From: Pseudomonas sp. ABC1
GTDB taxonomy: Bacteria > Pseudomonadota > Gammaproteobacteria > Pseudomonadales > Pseudomonadaceae
Reading direction: 5' to 3'
DNA: 64,000 nucleotides
Assembly: GCF_013395055.1 (NCBI RefSeq)
Contig: NZ_CP058349.1
Coordinates: forward strand, 2,416,001-2,480,000
Shown here: positions 8,000-16,185 of the stretch, piece by piece
How the letters are laid out: the number at the start of each line of letters is the position of its first letter
Position numbering within the stretch: the first letter of the stretch is position 1
Notes under the pieces: model-generated
The model's database searches: none
What the model saw: the letters and a program-made list of their open reading frames with translations, nothing else
What the model was told of the DNA's origin: nothing
Position numbers and translations under genes: made by a program

Positions 8000-8189
8000 A
8001 TCGCGATGCGCAGTCGAGCGGCCCTGAAATCACAGGCCTGCGAGATTGGGCCGGCGGGAGCCAGGCGATGGTCGCACGCTATTCCCGGGGCTGGGCAAGC
8101 GAGGTGCGTACAACGGCCGCACATAGCGCGATTGGCGTGGCAGGCTGCTAGAATCGCGCCCCTTCTCGTTTCCTGACCTCGTTACGACC

Positions 8190-9539
8190 ATGCGCACCGA
8201 ACTGTTGTCCCCCGCCGGCACCCTCAAATCCATGCGTTATGCCTTCGCCTATGGCGCCGACGCGGTGTATGCCGGGCAGCCACGCTACAGCCTGCGGGTG
8301 CGCAACAACGAGTTCGACCATGCCAACCTAAAGCTTGGCATCGACGAGGCCCACGCGCTGGGCAAGCAGTTCTACGTGGTGGTCAACATCGCGCCGCACA
8401 ACGCCAAGCTGAGGACCTTCATCAAGGACCTGGAGCCGGTGGTGGCGATGGGGCCGGATGCGCTGATCATGTCCGATCCCGGCCTGATCATGCTGGTTCG
8501 CCAGCATTTTCCGCAGATGAATATCCACCTCTCGGTGCAGGCCAACGCGGTCAACTGGGCCAGCGTGAAGTTCTGGCACGAGCAGGGGCTGACCCGGGCG
8601 ATCCTGTCCCGCGAGCTGTCGCTGGAGGAGATCGGCGAGATCCGCGAGCAGGTGCCGGGCATGGAGCTGGAAGTCTTCGTCCATGGCGCGCTGTGCATGG
8701 CCTATTCCGGGCGTTGCCTGTTGTCCGGCTATATCAACAAGCGCGACCCGAACCAGGGCACCTGCACCAACGCCTGCCGTTGGGAGTACAAGACTCACGA
8801 GGCGAAAGAGAACGAAGTCGGGGATATCGTGCACGTTCATGAGCCGATTCCCGTGCAGCCGGTGGAGCCGACGCTGGGCGTCGGTGCGCCGACCGACCAG
8901 GTGGTGCTGCTGGAAGAGCTGAATCGCCCTGGCGAGTTCATGTCTGCCTTCGAGGATGAGCACGGCACCTACATCATGAACTCCAAGGACCTGCGCGCCG
9001 TGCAGCACGTCGAGCGTCTGGTGCAGATGGGCGTGCATTCGCTGAAGATCGAAGGCCGCACCAAGTCCCACTACTACGTGGCGCGTACCGCCCAGGTGTA
9101 CCGCAAGGCCATCGACGATGCGCTGGCCGGTCGACCCTTCGACAAGTCGCTGATGGACACCTTGGAGTCCCTGGCCCACCGCGGCTACACCGAGGGCTTC
9201 CTGCGCCGCCATGTGCACGATGAATACCAGAACTACGAGCGCGGTTTCTCGCTGTCCGAGCGCCAGCAGTTCGTCGGTGAACTGACCGGCGAGCGTCGCA
9301 ACGGCCTGGCCGAGGTCAAGGTGAAGAACCGCTTCGCGGTCGGCGACCGCCTGGAGCTGATGACGCCCCAGGGCAACCTCAACCTGCGCCTGGAGGCGCT
9401 GGAGAACCGCAAAGGCGAGCGGGTCGAGGTGGCGCCGGGCGATGGCCATACCCTGTACATGCCGGTGCCGGACGATGTCGACTTGCAATACGCGCTGCTG
9501 ATGCGCGAGCTGGACGGTGGCAGCACCACTCGCGGTTGA
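8190..9539 (+). CDS. trhP: TrhP, tRNA 5-hydroxyuridine synthesis protein (U32 family, YegQ)
   Basis: A protein of 449 residues close to E. coli YegQ in length and sequence pattern. The N-terminus MRTELLSPAGTLKSMRYAF and the barrel motif DAVYAGQPRYSLRVRNNEF are typical. The U32 signature ELEVFVHGALCMAYSGRCLL is followed by NQGTCTNACRW, together giving a cluster of cysteines proposed to hold an iron-sulfur centre. The family is called peptidase U32, but TrhP acts with prephenate as oxygen source to hydroxylate U34 of certain tRNAs. The ATG is followed directly by the conserved start. Gene order zwf-trhP-GGDEF/EAL-uvrD is, as I recall, normal in P. aeruginosa; here the ectoine genes lie between zwf and trhP. 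Confidence 0.9.
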   Translation: MRTELLSPAGTLKSMRYAFAYGADAVYAGQPRYSLRVRNNEFDHANLKLGIDEAHALGKQFYVVVNIAPHNAKLRTFIKDLEPVVAMGPDALIMSDPGLIMLVRQHFPQMNIHLSVQANAVNWASVKFWHEQGLTRAILSRELSLEEIGEIREQVPGMELEVFVHGALCMAYSGRCLLSGYINKRDPNQGTCTNACRWEYKTHEAKENEVGDIVHVHEPIPVQPVEPTLGVGAPTDQVVLLEELNRPGEFMSAFEDEHGTYIMNSKDLRAVQHVERLVQMGVHSLKIEGRTKSHYYVARTAQVYRKAIDDALAGRPFDKSLMDTLESLAHRGYTEGFLRRHVHDEYQNYERGFSLSERQQFVGELTGERRNGLAEVKVKNRFAVGDRLELMTPQGNLNLRLEALENRKGERVEVAPGDGHTLYMPVPDDVDLQYALLMRELDGGSTTRG

Positions 9540-9609
9540 GAGGTGCTTCAGCGTCCACTCATGGCCCACGCGGCCGGTGCGCCCCCACGCTCCGGCTTCC
9601 CTGCCGCAC

Positions 9610-10380
9610 TCAAGCGGTCAGGTTGAGCTGGCTGCCGACGCTGTTCTGGAAGCTGACATTGCTCTGATACTGCTCGACCAGCTTGGCGAACAGGGCGGTG
9701 AAGGCTTCCTGTGTATCGCTGCTGCTTGAGTCTGTATTCGCGCTGAACAGGCTGCTCAGTTCATCCTGGCTGATGCTGCCGTCACCGTTCGCGTCCAGCG
9801 TGGAGAACAGCTCTTCGCTCTCGCTATCCGACGCTGCCTGCGGCCCCGGTGGTGGAGGCGGGGGCGGTGTCAGCGCACTCAGTTCTTCCATGTTGACGCT
9901 ACCGTCCGAGTCCTCGTCCAGGGCTTCGAGCAGGCTGCTGCCGTCAGTGCTGCCCGTACCGAACAGGGCCGACAGCTCTTCGGTGTTCAGGCTGCCATCC
10001 TCGTCAGCATCCAACTGGCTGAAAAGCTCTTCGGTGCTGATGCCCCCGCCAGGCGGCGGTGGTGGCGGTGGAGGTGCCAGGGCGGCGAACTCGTCGCTGT
10101 CGAGGCTACCGTCGCCGTTTGCGTCGAGCTGGCCGAGCAGTTCGTCGATGTCGATCACCGAGCTGCTTTCTTCGCTGCCGGAGGCCGAACTCAGCGCACT
10201 GGAAAGCTCGTCCGCGGTGATGTTGCCATCACCGTCGCTGTCCAGCAGGCTGAACAGTTTTTCCTGTATTTCCTTGGTCGCCCCAGCGCTTTCGCTGCCA
10301 CTGCTGGCTGTGCTGCGTTGGGCGCTGGTGTACGTCGAGGCATAGCTATAGCCCGAGTACCCACTGACACCACTGATCAT
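9610..10380 (-). CDS. Five-EF-hand calcium-binding protein with polyproline linkers
   Basis: A protein of 256 residues with five EF-hand loops: DSDGDGNITADE, DANGDGSLDSDE, DADEDGSLNTEE, DEDSDGSVNMEE and DANGDGSISQDE. Two runs of seven to eight prolines separate the pairs. The N-terminus (MISGVSGYSGYSYASTYTS) is Ser/Tyr-rich and is not a Sec signal. Similar EF-hand proteins in Pseudomonas and Xanthomonas (XopAW-like) are annotated as calcium-binding, with no settled role. I chose ATG 10380 because GGGGAG lies a suitable distance upstream. It is downstream of a two-component operon on the same strand (75 nt from the kinase stop), so regulation or calcium sensing together is possible but unproven. 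Confidence 0.8.
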   Translation of the reverse strand: MISGVSGYSGYSYASTYTSAQRSTASSGSESAGATKEIQEKLFSLLDSDGDGNITADELSSALSSASGSEESSSVIDIDELLGQLDANGDGSLDSDEFAALAPPPPPPPPGGGISTEELFSQLDADEDGSLNTEELSALFGTGSTDGSSLLEALDEDSDGSVNMEELSALTPPPPPPPGPQAASDSESEELFSTLDANGDGSISQDELSSLFSANTDSSSSDTQEAFTALFAKLVEQYQSNVSFQNSVGSQLNLTA

Positions 10381-10455
10381 GAGCGTCACTCCCCTGTCTG
10401 GCATGCCGGAGGGGTTTCTCCGGTGCTGCCAGAATGGGCTGGGTGTGTATCGCAG

Positions 10456-11520
10456 CTATTTGGGTTTTGTATCGTCGTTGATACCGGGCTGGCGCGGCAG
10501 CCTGAGTATGGCGGTCAGGCCGCCGCCGGGGGTGTCTGCCAGGGTTATGTCGCCCCCCTGGCGGCGCGCCGCTTCGCGGGCGATGGTCAGGCCCAGGCCG
10601 ACACCGCCGAAGCTGCGGTTGCGCGAGGCGTCGAGACGGAAGAAGGCTTCGAACACTGCCTCGCGCTGGCTTTCCTCGATGCCTGGCCCATGGTCGATGA
10701 TGCGCACCTCGACCGCATCATCGCTGTCGCGCAGTTCTATCTCGGCATGCCCGGCGTAGCGCAGTGCATTCTCCAGCAGATTGCTGACGCAGGAGCGCAA
10801 CGACAGCGGCTGAGCCAGCAGCGGCCGGCACTGGCCCTGTACGCTGACCCTGGCGTCGTTCTCCAGGGCGTCCTCGGCCATCGCCTCCACCATTGCCTGC
10901 ACGTCGAGGCGCTGTGGCGCTTCATTGCTGCGTTGCTGGCGCAGGTAACGCAGCGTGGCGTCGAGCATCTCGATCATCTCGCCGAGGTCCTGGTCCATGC
11001 GCTCCCGCAAGGGTTCGTCGGGTATCTGCTCCAGGCGCAGCTTGAGGCGTGCCAGCGGCGTACGCAGGTCGTGCGAGACGGCCGCCAGCATGCGTGTGCG
11101 CTGCTGCACCTGGTCACGGATGCGCTGCTGCATGCGGTTGAAGGCATTGGCCGCCAGGCGGGTTTCGCGCGGGCCTTTCTCGATCATGGGCGGGCAGTCC
11201 AGGTCTTCGGCGAGGTGTTCGGCACCCTCTGCCAGGTGGCGGATCGGCCGGCTGAGCAGTCGGGCGCCATACCAGGCGGCGACCAGCAGGGTGAGCAGCT
11301 GGAAGCCGAGCACGATCAGCGGGCCGTCGATCCTGAAATGCGGTGGCGGCGGAGGGGCCGGCGGCAGCATGTCGCCAGCGTCGATTTCAAGGTGGGGTGG
11401 CGGTGGCGGCGGGTGGTCGCCGTAGTGGGTCAGCCAGGCGAAGGCCAGGGCATGGGCCAGCAGGATGGCGATCAGGAAGACGCCGAACAGGCGGGCGAAC
11501 AGGCTGTCAGTGCGGCGCAT
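10456..11520 (-). CDS. Sensor histidine kinase with polyproline periplasmic loop
   Basis: A membrane kinase of 354 residues. It has two transmembrane helices (about 8-31 and 67-90), HAMP (about 90-140), HisKA with AVSHDLRTPLARLKLRLEQ (phospho-accepting His) and HATPase_c (NLLENALRYA, DHGPGI, GGVGLGLTIA). The short periplasmic loop holds two half-repeats, PPPPPPHLEID and PPPPPHFRID, with acidic residues that could bind a cation. Its ATG overlaps the stop of the response regulator gene by one base (TGATG), so the two are translationally coupled. The cognate signal is unknown; the EF-hand gene downstream hints at calcium. Confidence 0.88.
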   Translation of the reverse strand: MRRTDSLFARLFGVFLIAILLAHALAFAWLTHYGDHPPPPPPHLEIDAGDMLPPAPPPPPHFRIDGPLIVLGFQLLTLLVAAWYGARLLSRPIRHLAEGAEHLAEDLDCPPMIEKGPRETRLAANAFNRMQQRIRDQVQQRTRMLAAVSHDLRTPLARLKLRLEQIPDEPLRERMDQDLGEMIEMLDATLRYLRQQRSNEAPQRLDVQAMVEAMAEDALENDARVSVQGQCRPLLAQPLSLRSCVSNLLENALRYAGHAEIELRDSDDAVEVRIIDHGPGIEESQREAVFEAFFRLDASRNRSFGGVGLGLTIAREAARRQGGDITLADTPGGGLTAILRLPRQPGINDDTKPK

Positions 11521-12263
11521 CAGCGGATCTCGGCGACATCGAACAGGTAACCTTCGCCACGCACCGTCTTGATCAGCGCAGGGTTGCGCGGGTCGTCGTC
11601 GAGCTTCTGGCGCAGGCGTGAGACGAGCAGGTCGATACTGCGGTCGAAGGCCTCGATGGAGCGCCCGCGCGCGGCGTCCAGCAGCAACTCGCGGCTGAGT
11701 ACCCTGCGTGGTCGTTCGATGAAGGCCCAGAGCAGGCGAAACTCGGCGTTCGACAGCGGCACCACCAGGCCGCTGGCCGATTGCAACTGGCGCAATGCGC
11801 TGTGCAGCGTCCAGCCGGCGAAATGCAGCAGGTTCGGCGGTTCGTCGCGCGCCACCTCGCGGCCATCGCGCACCCGGCGCAGGATGCTCTGGATGCGCGC
11901 CACCAGTTCGCGCGGTTCGAAGGGCTTGGCCATGTAGTCATCGGCCCCCAGTTCCAGGCCGATGATGCGGTCGGTCGGCTCGCATCGGGCGGTGAGCATC
12001 AGGATCGGAATGCCCGAGCTGGCGCGCAGTTCGCGGCACAGGCACAGGCCGTCTTCGCCGGGCAGCATGAGGTCGAGGATGATCACGTCGAAATGCGCCT
12101 GCGCCATGGCGCGTCGCATGCCGGCGCCATCGCCGACGGCTTCGCTGTCGATGTTGAAGCGGATCAGGTAGTCGCTGAGCAATTCGCGCAGTTCCCGGTT
12201 GTCGTCGACGATCAGGGCGCGGGTCGTGCGTGGGCGTGGCGCGTGGGCGGTAGAGGCGTGCAC
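11520..12263 (-). CDS. OmpR/PhoB-family response regulator
   Basis: A regulator of 247 residues with a receiver domain (TRALIVDDNRELRELLSDYL; phospho-acceptor Asp in VIILDLMLPGEDG; Lys in DYMAKPFEPRELVARI) and a C-terminal winged helix (PLSNAEFRLLWAF; IDLLVSRLRQKLDDDPRNPALIKTVRGEGY). It is the first gene of a two-gene operon with the kinase at 10456-11520. The region upstream (12264-12471) has no gene; it contains a GC-poor CCCTCTCCCCC stretch resembling the dispersed REP-type sequences elsewhere in the window. Confidence 0.92.
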   Translation of the reverse strand: MHASTAHAPRPRTTRALIVDDNRELRELLSDYLIRFNIDSEAVGDGAGMRRAMAQAHFDVIILDLMLPGEDGLCLCRELRASSGIPILMLTARCEPTDRIIGLELGADDYMAKPFEPRELVARIQSILRRVRDGREVARDEPPNLLHFAGWTLHSALRQLQSASGLVVPLSNAEFRLLWAFIERPRRVLSRELLLDAARGRSIEAFDRSIDLLVSRLRQKLDDDPRNPALIKTVRGEGYLFDVAEIR

Positions 12264-12471
12264 TGGAGGCAGGCTCCATTTGCGAAGGGTGGAGGGGTTT
12301 CCGGCTACCGGGCACCATGCTCGGGGTTGTGGGTATCCGGAGCATGTCGGCTATGTATCCTAACCGACACATGAGGCTTTTTCCCTCTCCCCCTGCGTTC
12401 TCCCACTGGCAGGAGAGCATCCTGCGTGGACACGCGCGAGGATCAGCCGGCCTTGCTGGTTCGTACCCTGT

Positions 12472-13230
12472 TCAAGCGAGCAGTTCCGACGCCAGGTAGA
12501 GGCCGAGCAGGATCAGGCTGCCGAAGAAGCAGCGGCGGAACAGCGTGGGCGAGAGCCGATTGCGCAGGTACTGCCCGAGTTGCATGCCCAGCAGCGCCGG
12601 AATGAGCATCAGCAGGGAAAGCCCCGCTTCGCTGCTGGCGTAGCTCTGGTTGAGCCATAGCCCGGCGGCCAGGGTCAGGGTGGAGACGCTGAAGGAAATG
12701 CCCATGGCCTGGATCAGCTCGTCGCGGCTCAGGCCCAGGGCTTGCAGGTAAGGCACCGCTGGCACCACGAAGACCCCGGTGGCCGCCGTCACCAGGCCGG
12801 TCAGCACGCCCACCACGCCGCCAAGCTGGCGCTCCCGGGTGGGAGACAACTGCTTCGCTTTGCCGAACAGGCCCCACAGCGCATAGGCGATCAGCACCAG
12901 CCCGAGCAGTATCTGCGCCCAGTCGCCGGTGGGCGCGCCCAGCAGCAGGGCGCCGCTCAGTGTTCCGATGCAGACGCCCAGTTGCATGCCGGCGAGCCGT
13001 TTCAGCAGGGCGGGCAGGCGTTGCCAGGGGCGTGCCTGCCAGACATTGGTGAGCAGCGACGGCGCGATCAGCAAGGCCGCCGCCTGGGCGGGCGTCATCC
13101 ACAGGGCCAGCAGAGCCATGGCGATGGTCGGCAGGCCGAGCCCGACCACGCCCTTCACCAGCCCGGCGAGGACGAACACGCCGACCAGCGTCAGCAGCAG
13201 GGTCGGGGAGAGGCTTTCGATCAAGGGCAT
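12472..13230 (-). CDS. TSUP-family (TauE/SafE) anion permease
   Basis: A polytopic membrane protein of 252 residues with about eight hydrophobic segments. The glycine-rich segment LAGLVKGVVGLGLPTIAMALL near the N-terminus and its internal echo LGGVVGVLTGLVTAATGVFVVP are the pseudo-repeats of the TauE/SafE (DUF81) fold. Members export or import sulfite, sulfoacetate or other small organosulfur or carboxylate anions; the substrate cannot be read here. It is divergent from the LysR gene at 13365, which is the likely regulator of its promoter. Confidence 0.85.
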   Translation of the reverse strand: MPLIESLSPTLLLTLVGVFVLAGLVKGVVGLGLPTIAMALLALWMTPAQAAALLIAPSLLTNVWQARPWQRLPALLKRLAGMQLGVCIGTLSGALLLGAPTGDWAQILLGLVLIAYALWGLFGKAKQLSPTRERQLGGVVGVLTGLVTAATGVFVVPAVPYLQALGLSRDELIQAMGISFSVSTLTLAAGLWLNQSYASSEAGLSLLMLIPALLGMQLGQYLRNRLSPTLFRRCFFGSLILLGLYLASELLA

Positions 13231-13364
13231 GGACAGGAACCCGTGTGGAGGACTGGCTGGATTCTGTTGCCGTGGCAGCCGTGAGAAAAGCGGGAATTCC
13301 TGTAGTCAGACTCAGGGAGTGCCTGAGGCATGATAGGTTGCCCTGGCTATCCAAGGAGGTTCCC

Positions 13365-14255
13365 ATGCGTTTCGATCTGACCGACCTGCAGCTGTTCCTG
13401 AATGTCCATGAGGCCGGCAGTATCACGGCGGGCGCGCAGCGTTCGCACATGACCCTGGCCTCGGCCAGCGAGCGTATCCGGGGCATGGAGCGCGTGCTGG
13501 GGGTTGCCCTCCTGTCGCGTGGCCACCGTGGCGTGGCGGTCACGCCGGCTGGCCAGACCCTGCTGCACCATGCGCGGCTGGTGTCGGCGCAGGTCGAGCG
13601 AATGCGCGGCGACCTGGCCCAGTACGGCGAGGGCCTCAAGGGCCATGTGCGGCTGTGGTGCAATACGGTCGCGTTGTCTGAGTACCTGCCGCCGTTGCTG
13701 GGTGGTTTCCTGCTGCGGCATCCATCGGTTTCGGTCGCCCTTCAGGAGCGCTCCAGCCCGCTGATCGCCGAGGCGCTACGCAGTGGCGAATGCGACATGG
13801 GGATCGTTTCCGATGCCGTTGACCTGGATGATTTCGAGTGCTTCGCCTTTCGCCACGACCCTCTGTCGCTGATCGTGCACAAGGGTCATGCACTGGCGGT
13901 GCGACGCGAAGTGTTCCTGGCCGAGGTCGGGGCCGAGTCGTTCGTCGGCCTGGGCGAGGACAGTGCGTTGCAGGTGCTGGTGGCGCAGCAGGCGAGGCGT
14001 CTCGGGCTGGCCCTCGACTACCGCATCCACCTGGGCAATTTCGATGCGGTCTGTGCGCTGGTGGCGCAGGGCGTCGGTATTGCGATTGTGCCGAGGGTCG
14101 TGGCACAGCGGTGCGTCCGTGATCTGCCGATCGTTACGCTGGCCCTGTCCGATGCCTGGGCGGATCGCCAACTGTTCCTGTGCGTCAGGCCGAGGGCGGA
14201 GCTGGCGCTGCACGCACGGAGGCTGGTCGATCACCTGCTCAGTGAAGGCTCTTGA
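13365..14255 (+). CDS. LysR-family transcriptional regulator
   Basis: A protein of 296 residues with an N-terminal HTH (FDLTDLQLFLNVHEAGSI, then SHMTLASASERIRGMERVLG) and a LysR substrate-binding domain (CDMGIVSDAVDL; GVGIAIVPRVVAQRC). I chose ATG 13365 because AAGGAGG lies 6 nt upstream; the open frame extends 40 codons further without support. It is divergent from the TSUP permease with 134 nt between starts, the standard layout for LysR control of a transporter. The 3' end overlaps the convergent GGDEF/EAL gene by 17 nt. Confidence 0.9.
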   Translation: MRFDLTDLQLFLNVHEAGSITAGAQRSHMTLASASERIRGMERVLGVALLSRGHRGVAVTPAGQTLLHHARLVSAQVERMRGDLAQYGEGLKGHVRLWCNTVALSEYLPPLLGGFLLRHPSVSVALQERSSPLIAEALRSGECDMGIVSDAVDLDDFECFAFRHDPLSLIVHKGHALAVRREVFLAEVGAESFVGLGEDSALQVLVAQQARRLGLALDYRIHLGNFDAVCALVAQGVGIAIVPRVVAQRCVRDLPIVTLALSDAWADRQLFLCVRPRAELALHARRLVDHLLSEGS

Positions 14256-16002
14256 TGAACGCCAGTAGCTTTGGCGCTTCCACGGGTTTGCACAGCAGGT
14301 AGCCCTGTACTTCGTCGCAGCCTTGTTCGGTGAGAAAGTCCATCTGCGCCTGGGTCTCGACGCCCTCGGCGACGACCTTCAGGCCCAGCGCATGAACCAT
14401 GGCGATGATCGCCTGGGCGATGGCCGCGCCTTCCGGCGTGAGGTCGAGTTCGCTGATGAACGAGCGGTCGATCTTGACGTAGTTGACCGGGAAGCGCTTG
14501 AGGTAGCTCAGGGAGGAGTAGCCGGTGCCGAAGTCGTCGATGGCCAGTTGCACGCCGAGGGTGCGCAACTGGCGGCAGATGTTGATGGCGTTGTCGATGT
14601 CGTCCAGCAACTGACTTTCGGTCAGTTCCAGTTCCAGGCGCTCGGGGGGCAGGCCGGTTTCCTCGAGCACCTGGCGCACCAGGCTGACGAAATTCCCCTG
14701 GCGCAACTGCTTGACCGACAGGTTGACCGATACACGCAGGTCGACCTCGCCCGCTTGCCTCCACTGGTGTGCCTGCTGGCAGGCCTGGCGCAACACCTGC
14801 TCGCCCAGCGGAATGATCAGTCCGGTTTCTTCAGCCAGGTCGATGAACTGCCCTGGCGCGATCAGGCCCCGCTCGGGGTGCCGCCAGCGCACCAGCGCCT
14901 CGACGGCTTCGATGCGCTTGCTGTGCAGGTCCAGGCGCGGCTGGTAGAAAACCTCCAGCTGTTCGCTGCTGATGGCCTTGCGCAGCTCATGCTCCATCTG
15001 CAGCTTTTCCAGGCTGGAGGCGCGCAGGCCGTCGGTGAAGAATTGCAGGGTGTTGCCGCCCAGGTGCTTGGCCTGTTGCATGGCGATATTCGCCCGGCGC
15101 AGCAGGGCGGAAGGGTCGCGGGCGTGCTCGGGCATCAGGCTGATGCCGATGGAGGCGCTGATCACCAGCTCGCGGTTTTCGATGAGGATCGGCTTGCGAA
15201 TCTTCGACAGCAGCTTGCTGCCGATCTGGCTCAGGCTCGACAGGCTCTGGTGGGTGTCGAGCAGAATGGCGAACTCGTCCCCCGACAGGCGGGCGATGGC
15301 TTCGGCGTTGGGCACTGTTTGCACCAGACGACGCGATATCTCGTACAGCAGGCGGTCCGCGACTTCGTGGCCAAGGCTGTCATTGAGGATCTTGAAACGG
15401 TCGAGGTCGATATACAGCAGCGTCAGGCTGCTGCCGGGGCGGATATGCAGGCAGGCTTCCTGTAACTGCTCCAGCAACTGGCTGCGGTTGGCCAGCCCGG
15501 TCAGTTCGTCGTAGTGGGTCAGGTAGCGCAGGCGTTCCTCGACCTGGTGGCGCTGGCTGACGTCGGAGATGAAGGCAATGATATTGGCGATCTCGCCCTG
15601 TTCGTCGCGCGTCACGCGCAAACGCACCCACTGGGGATAGAGCTGGCCGTCCTTGCGTGCCTCGACCAGTTCGCCCTGCCAGCAGCCCTCTTGCCGCAGT
15701 GCTTCGTGGATGGCCAGGAACTGCTCGCGCAGGTCGGGCGAGGAGGCCAGCTCCATGATGTCCCGGCCAACGATGTCCGGCCGCGAATAGCCTGACAGCC
15801 GACAGAACGCCTCGTTGAGTTCGAGTACCCGGTAGCTGGCGTCGAGAATCAGGATGCCTTCGTCGGCCACCTCGAAAGCGGCCGCCGCCAGGCGGGTGCG
15901 TGCGTTCTGCGAATCCTTCCCTTTGTCCTGCGCTGCGCTCGTGTCGGCGTCTTCCTGGCCGACCCGGTCTGCCGTATGCGGGGAGCGGGCTTGATCAGTC
16001 AT
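14239..16002 (-). CDS. PAS-GGDEF-EAL cyclic-di-GMP signalling protein
   Basis: A cytosolic protein of 587 residues. After a polar N-terminus (MTDQARSPHTADRVG) come a PAS domain with PAC (about 45-165; DASYRVLELNEAFCRLSGYS), a GGDEF domain (about 175-330; the motif reads SGDEF in RLSGDEFAILLD) and an EAL domain (about 345-585; EALVRWRHPERGLIAP, ELTESQLL, DDFGTGYSSLSYL). The EAL catalytic residues look intact, so phosphodiesterase activity is likely. The first glycine of GGDEF is Ser, which leaves cyclase activity uncertain. The open frame continues far upstream through uvrD antisense; I placed the start at ATG 16002, next to the noncoding gap before uvrD. Confidence 0.9.
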   Translation of the reverse strand: MTDQARSPHTADRVGQEDADTSAAQDKGKDSQNARTRLAAAAFEVADEGILILDASYRVLELNEAFCRLSGYSRPDIVGRDIMELASSPDLREQFLAIHEALRQEGCWQGELVEARKDGQLYPQWVRLRVTRDEQGEIANIIAFISDVSQRHQVEERLRYLTHYDELTGLANRSQLLEQLQEACLHIRPGSSLTLLYIDLDRFKILNDSLGHEVADRLLYEISRRLVQTVPNAEAIARLSGDEFAILLDTHQSLSSLSQIGSKLLSKIRKPILIENRELVISASIGISLMPEHARDPSALLRRANIAMQQAKHLGGNTLQFFTDGLRASSLEKLQMEHELRKAISSEQLEVFYQPRLDLHSKRIEAVEALVRWRHPERGLIAPGQFIDLAEETGLIIPLGEQVLRQACQQAHQWRQAGEVDLRVSVNLSVKQLRQGNFVSLVRQVLEETGLPPERLELELTESQLLDDIDNAINICRQLRTLGVQLAIDDFGTGYSSLSYLKRFPVNYVKIDRSFISELDLTPEGAAIAQAIIAMVHALGLKVVAEGVETQAQMDFLTEQGCDEVQGYLLCKPVEAPKLLAFIKSLH

Positions 16003-16185
16003 CGTCTTTTCTTGTACTTGTCCAGCGTTCAGGCCGAACGGCGATTGGCGAAGTTTTTTGGAAGGGGGAAACTGGCTGACCGAGCCCCGCCTGTCAACTC
16101 GCCGTTGGGTGGGTATGCCATGGGTCGAGGGTATCACTGCGTTGCGCAACGGACAGATTCGGGCGTTTCCAGCTAGAATGCCGCG

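Noticed and set aside
6199..8124. A 641-codon minus-strand frame over ask
   Set aside because: Overlaps an intact aspartokinase and a dispersed repeat; rich in His/Gln/Leu as complements of GC-rich genes often are.
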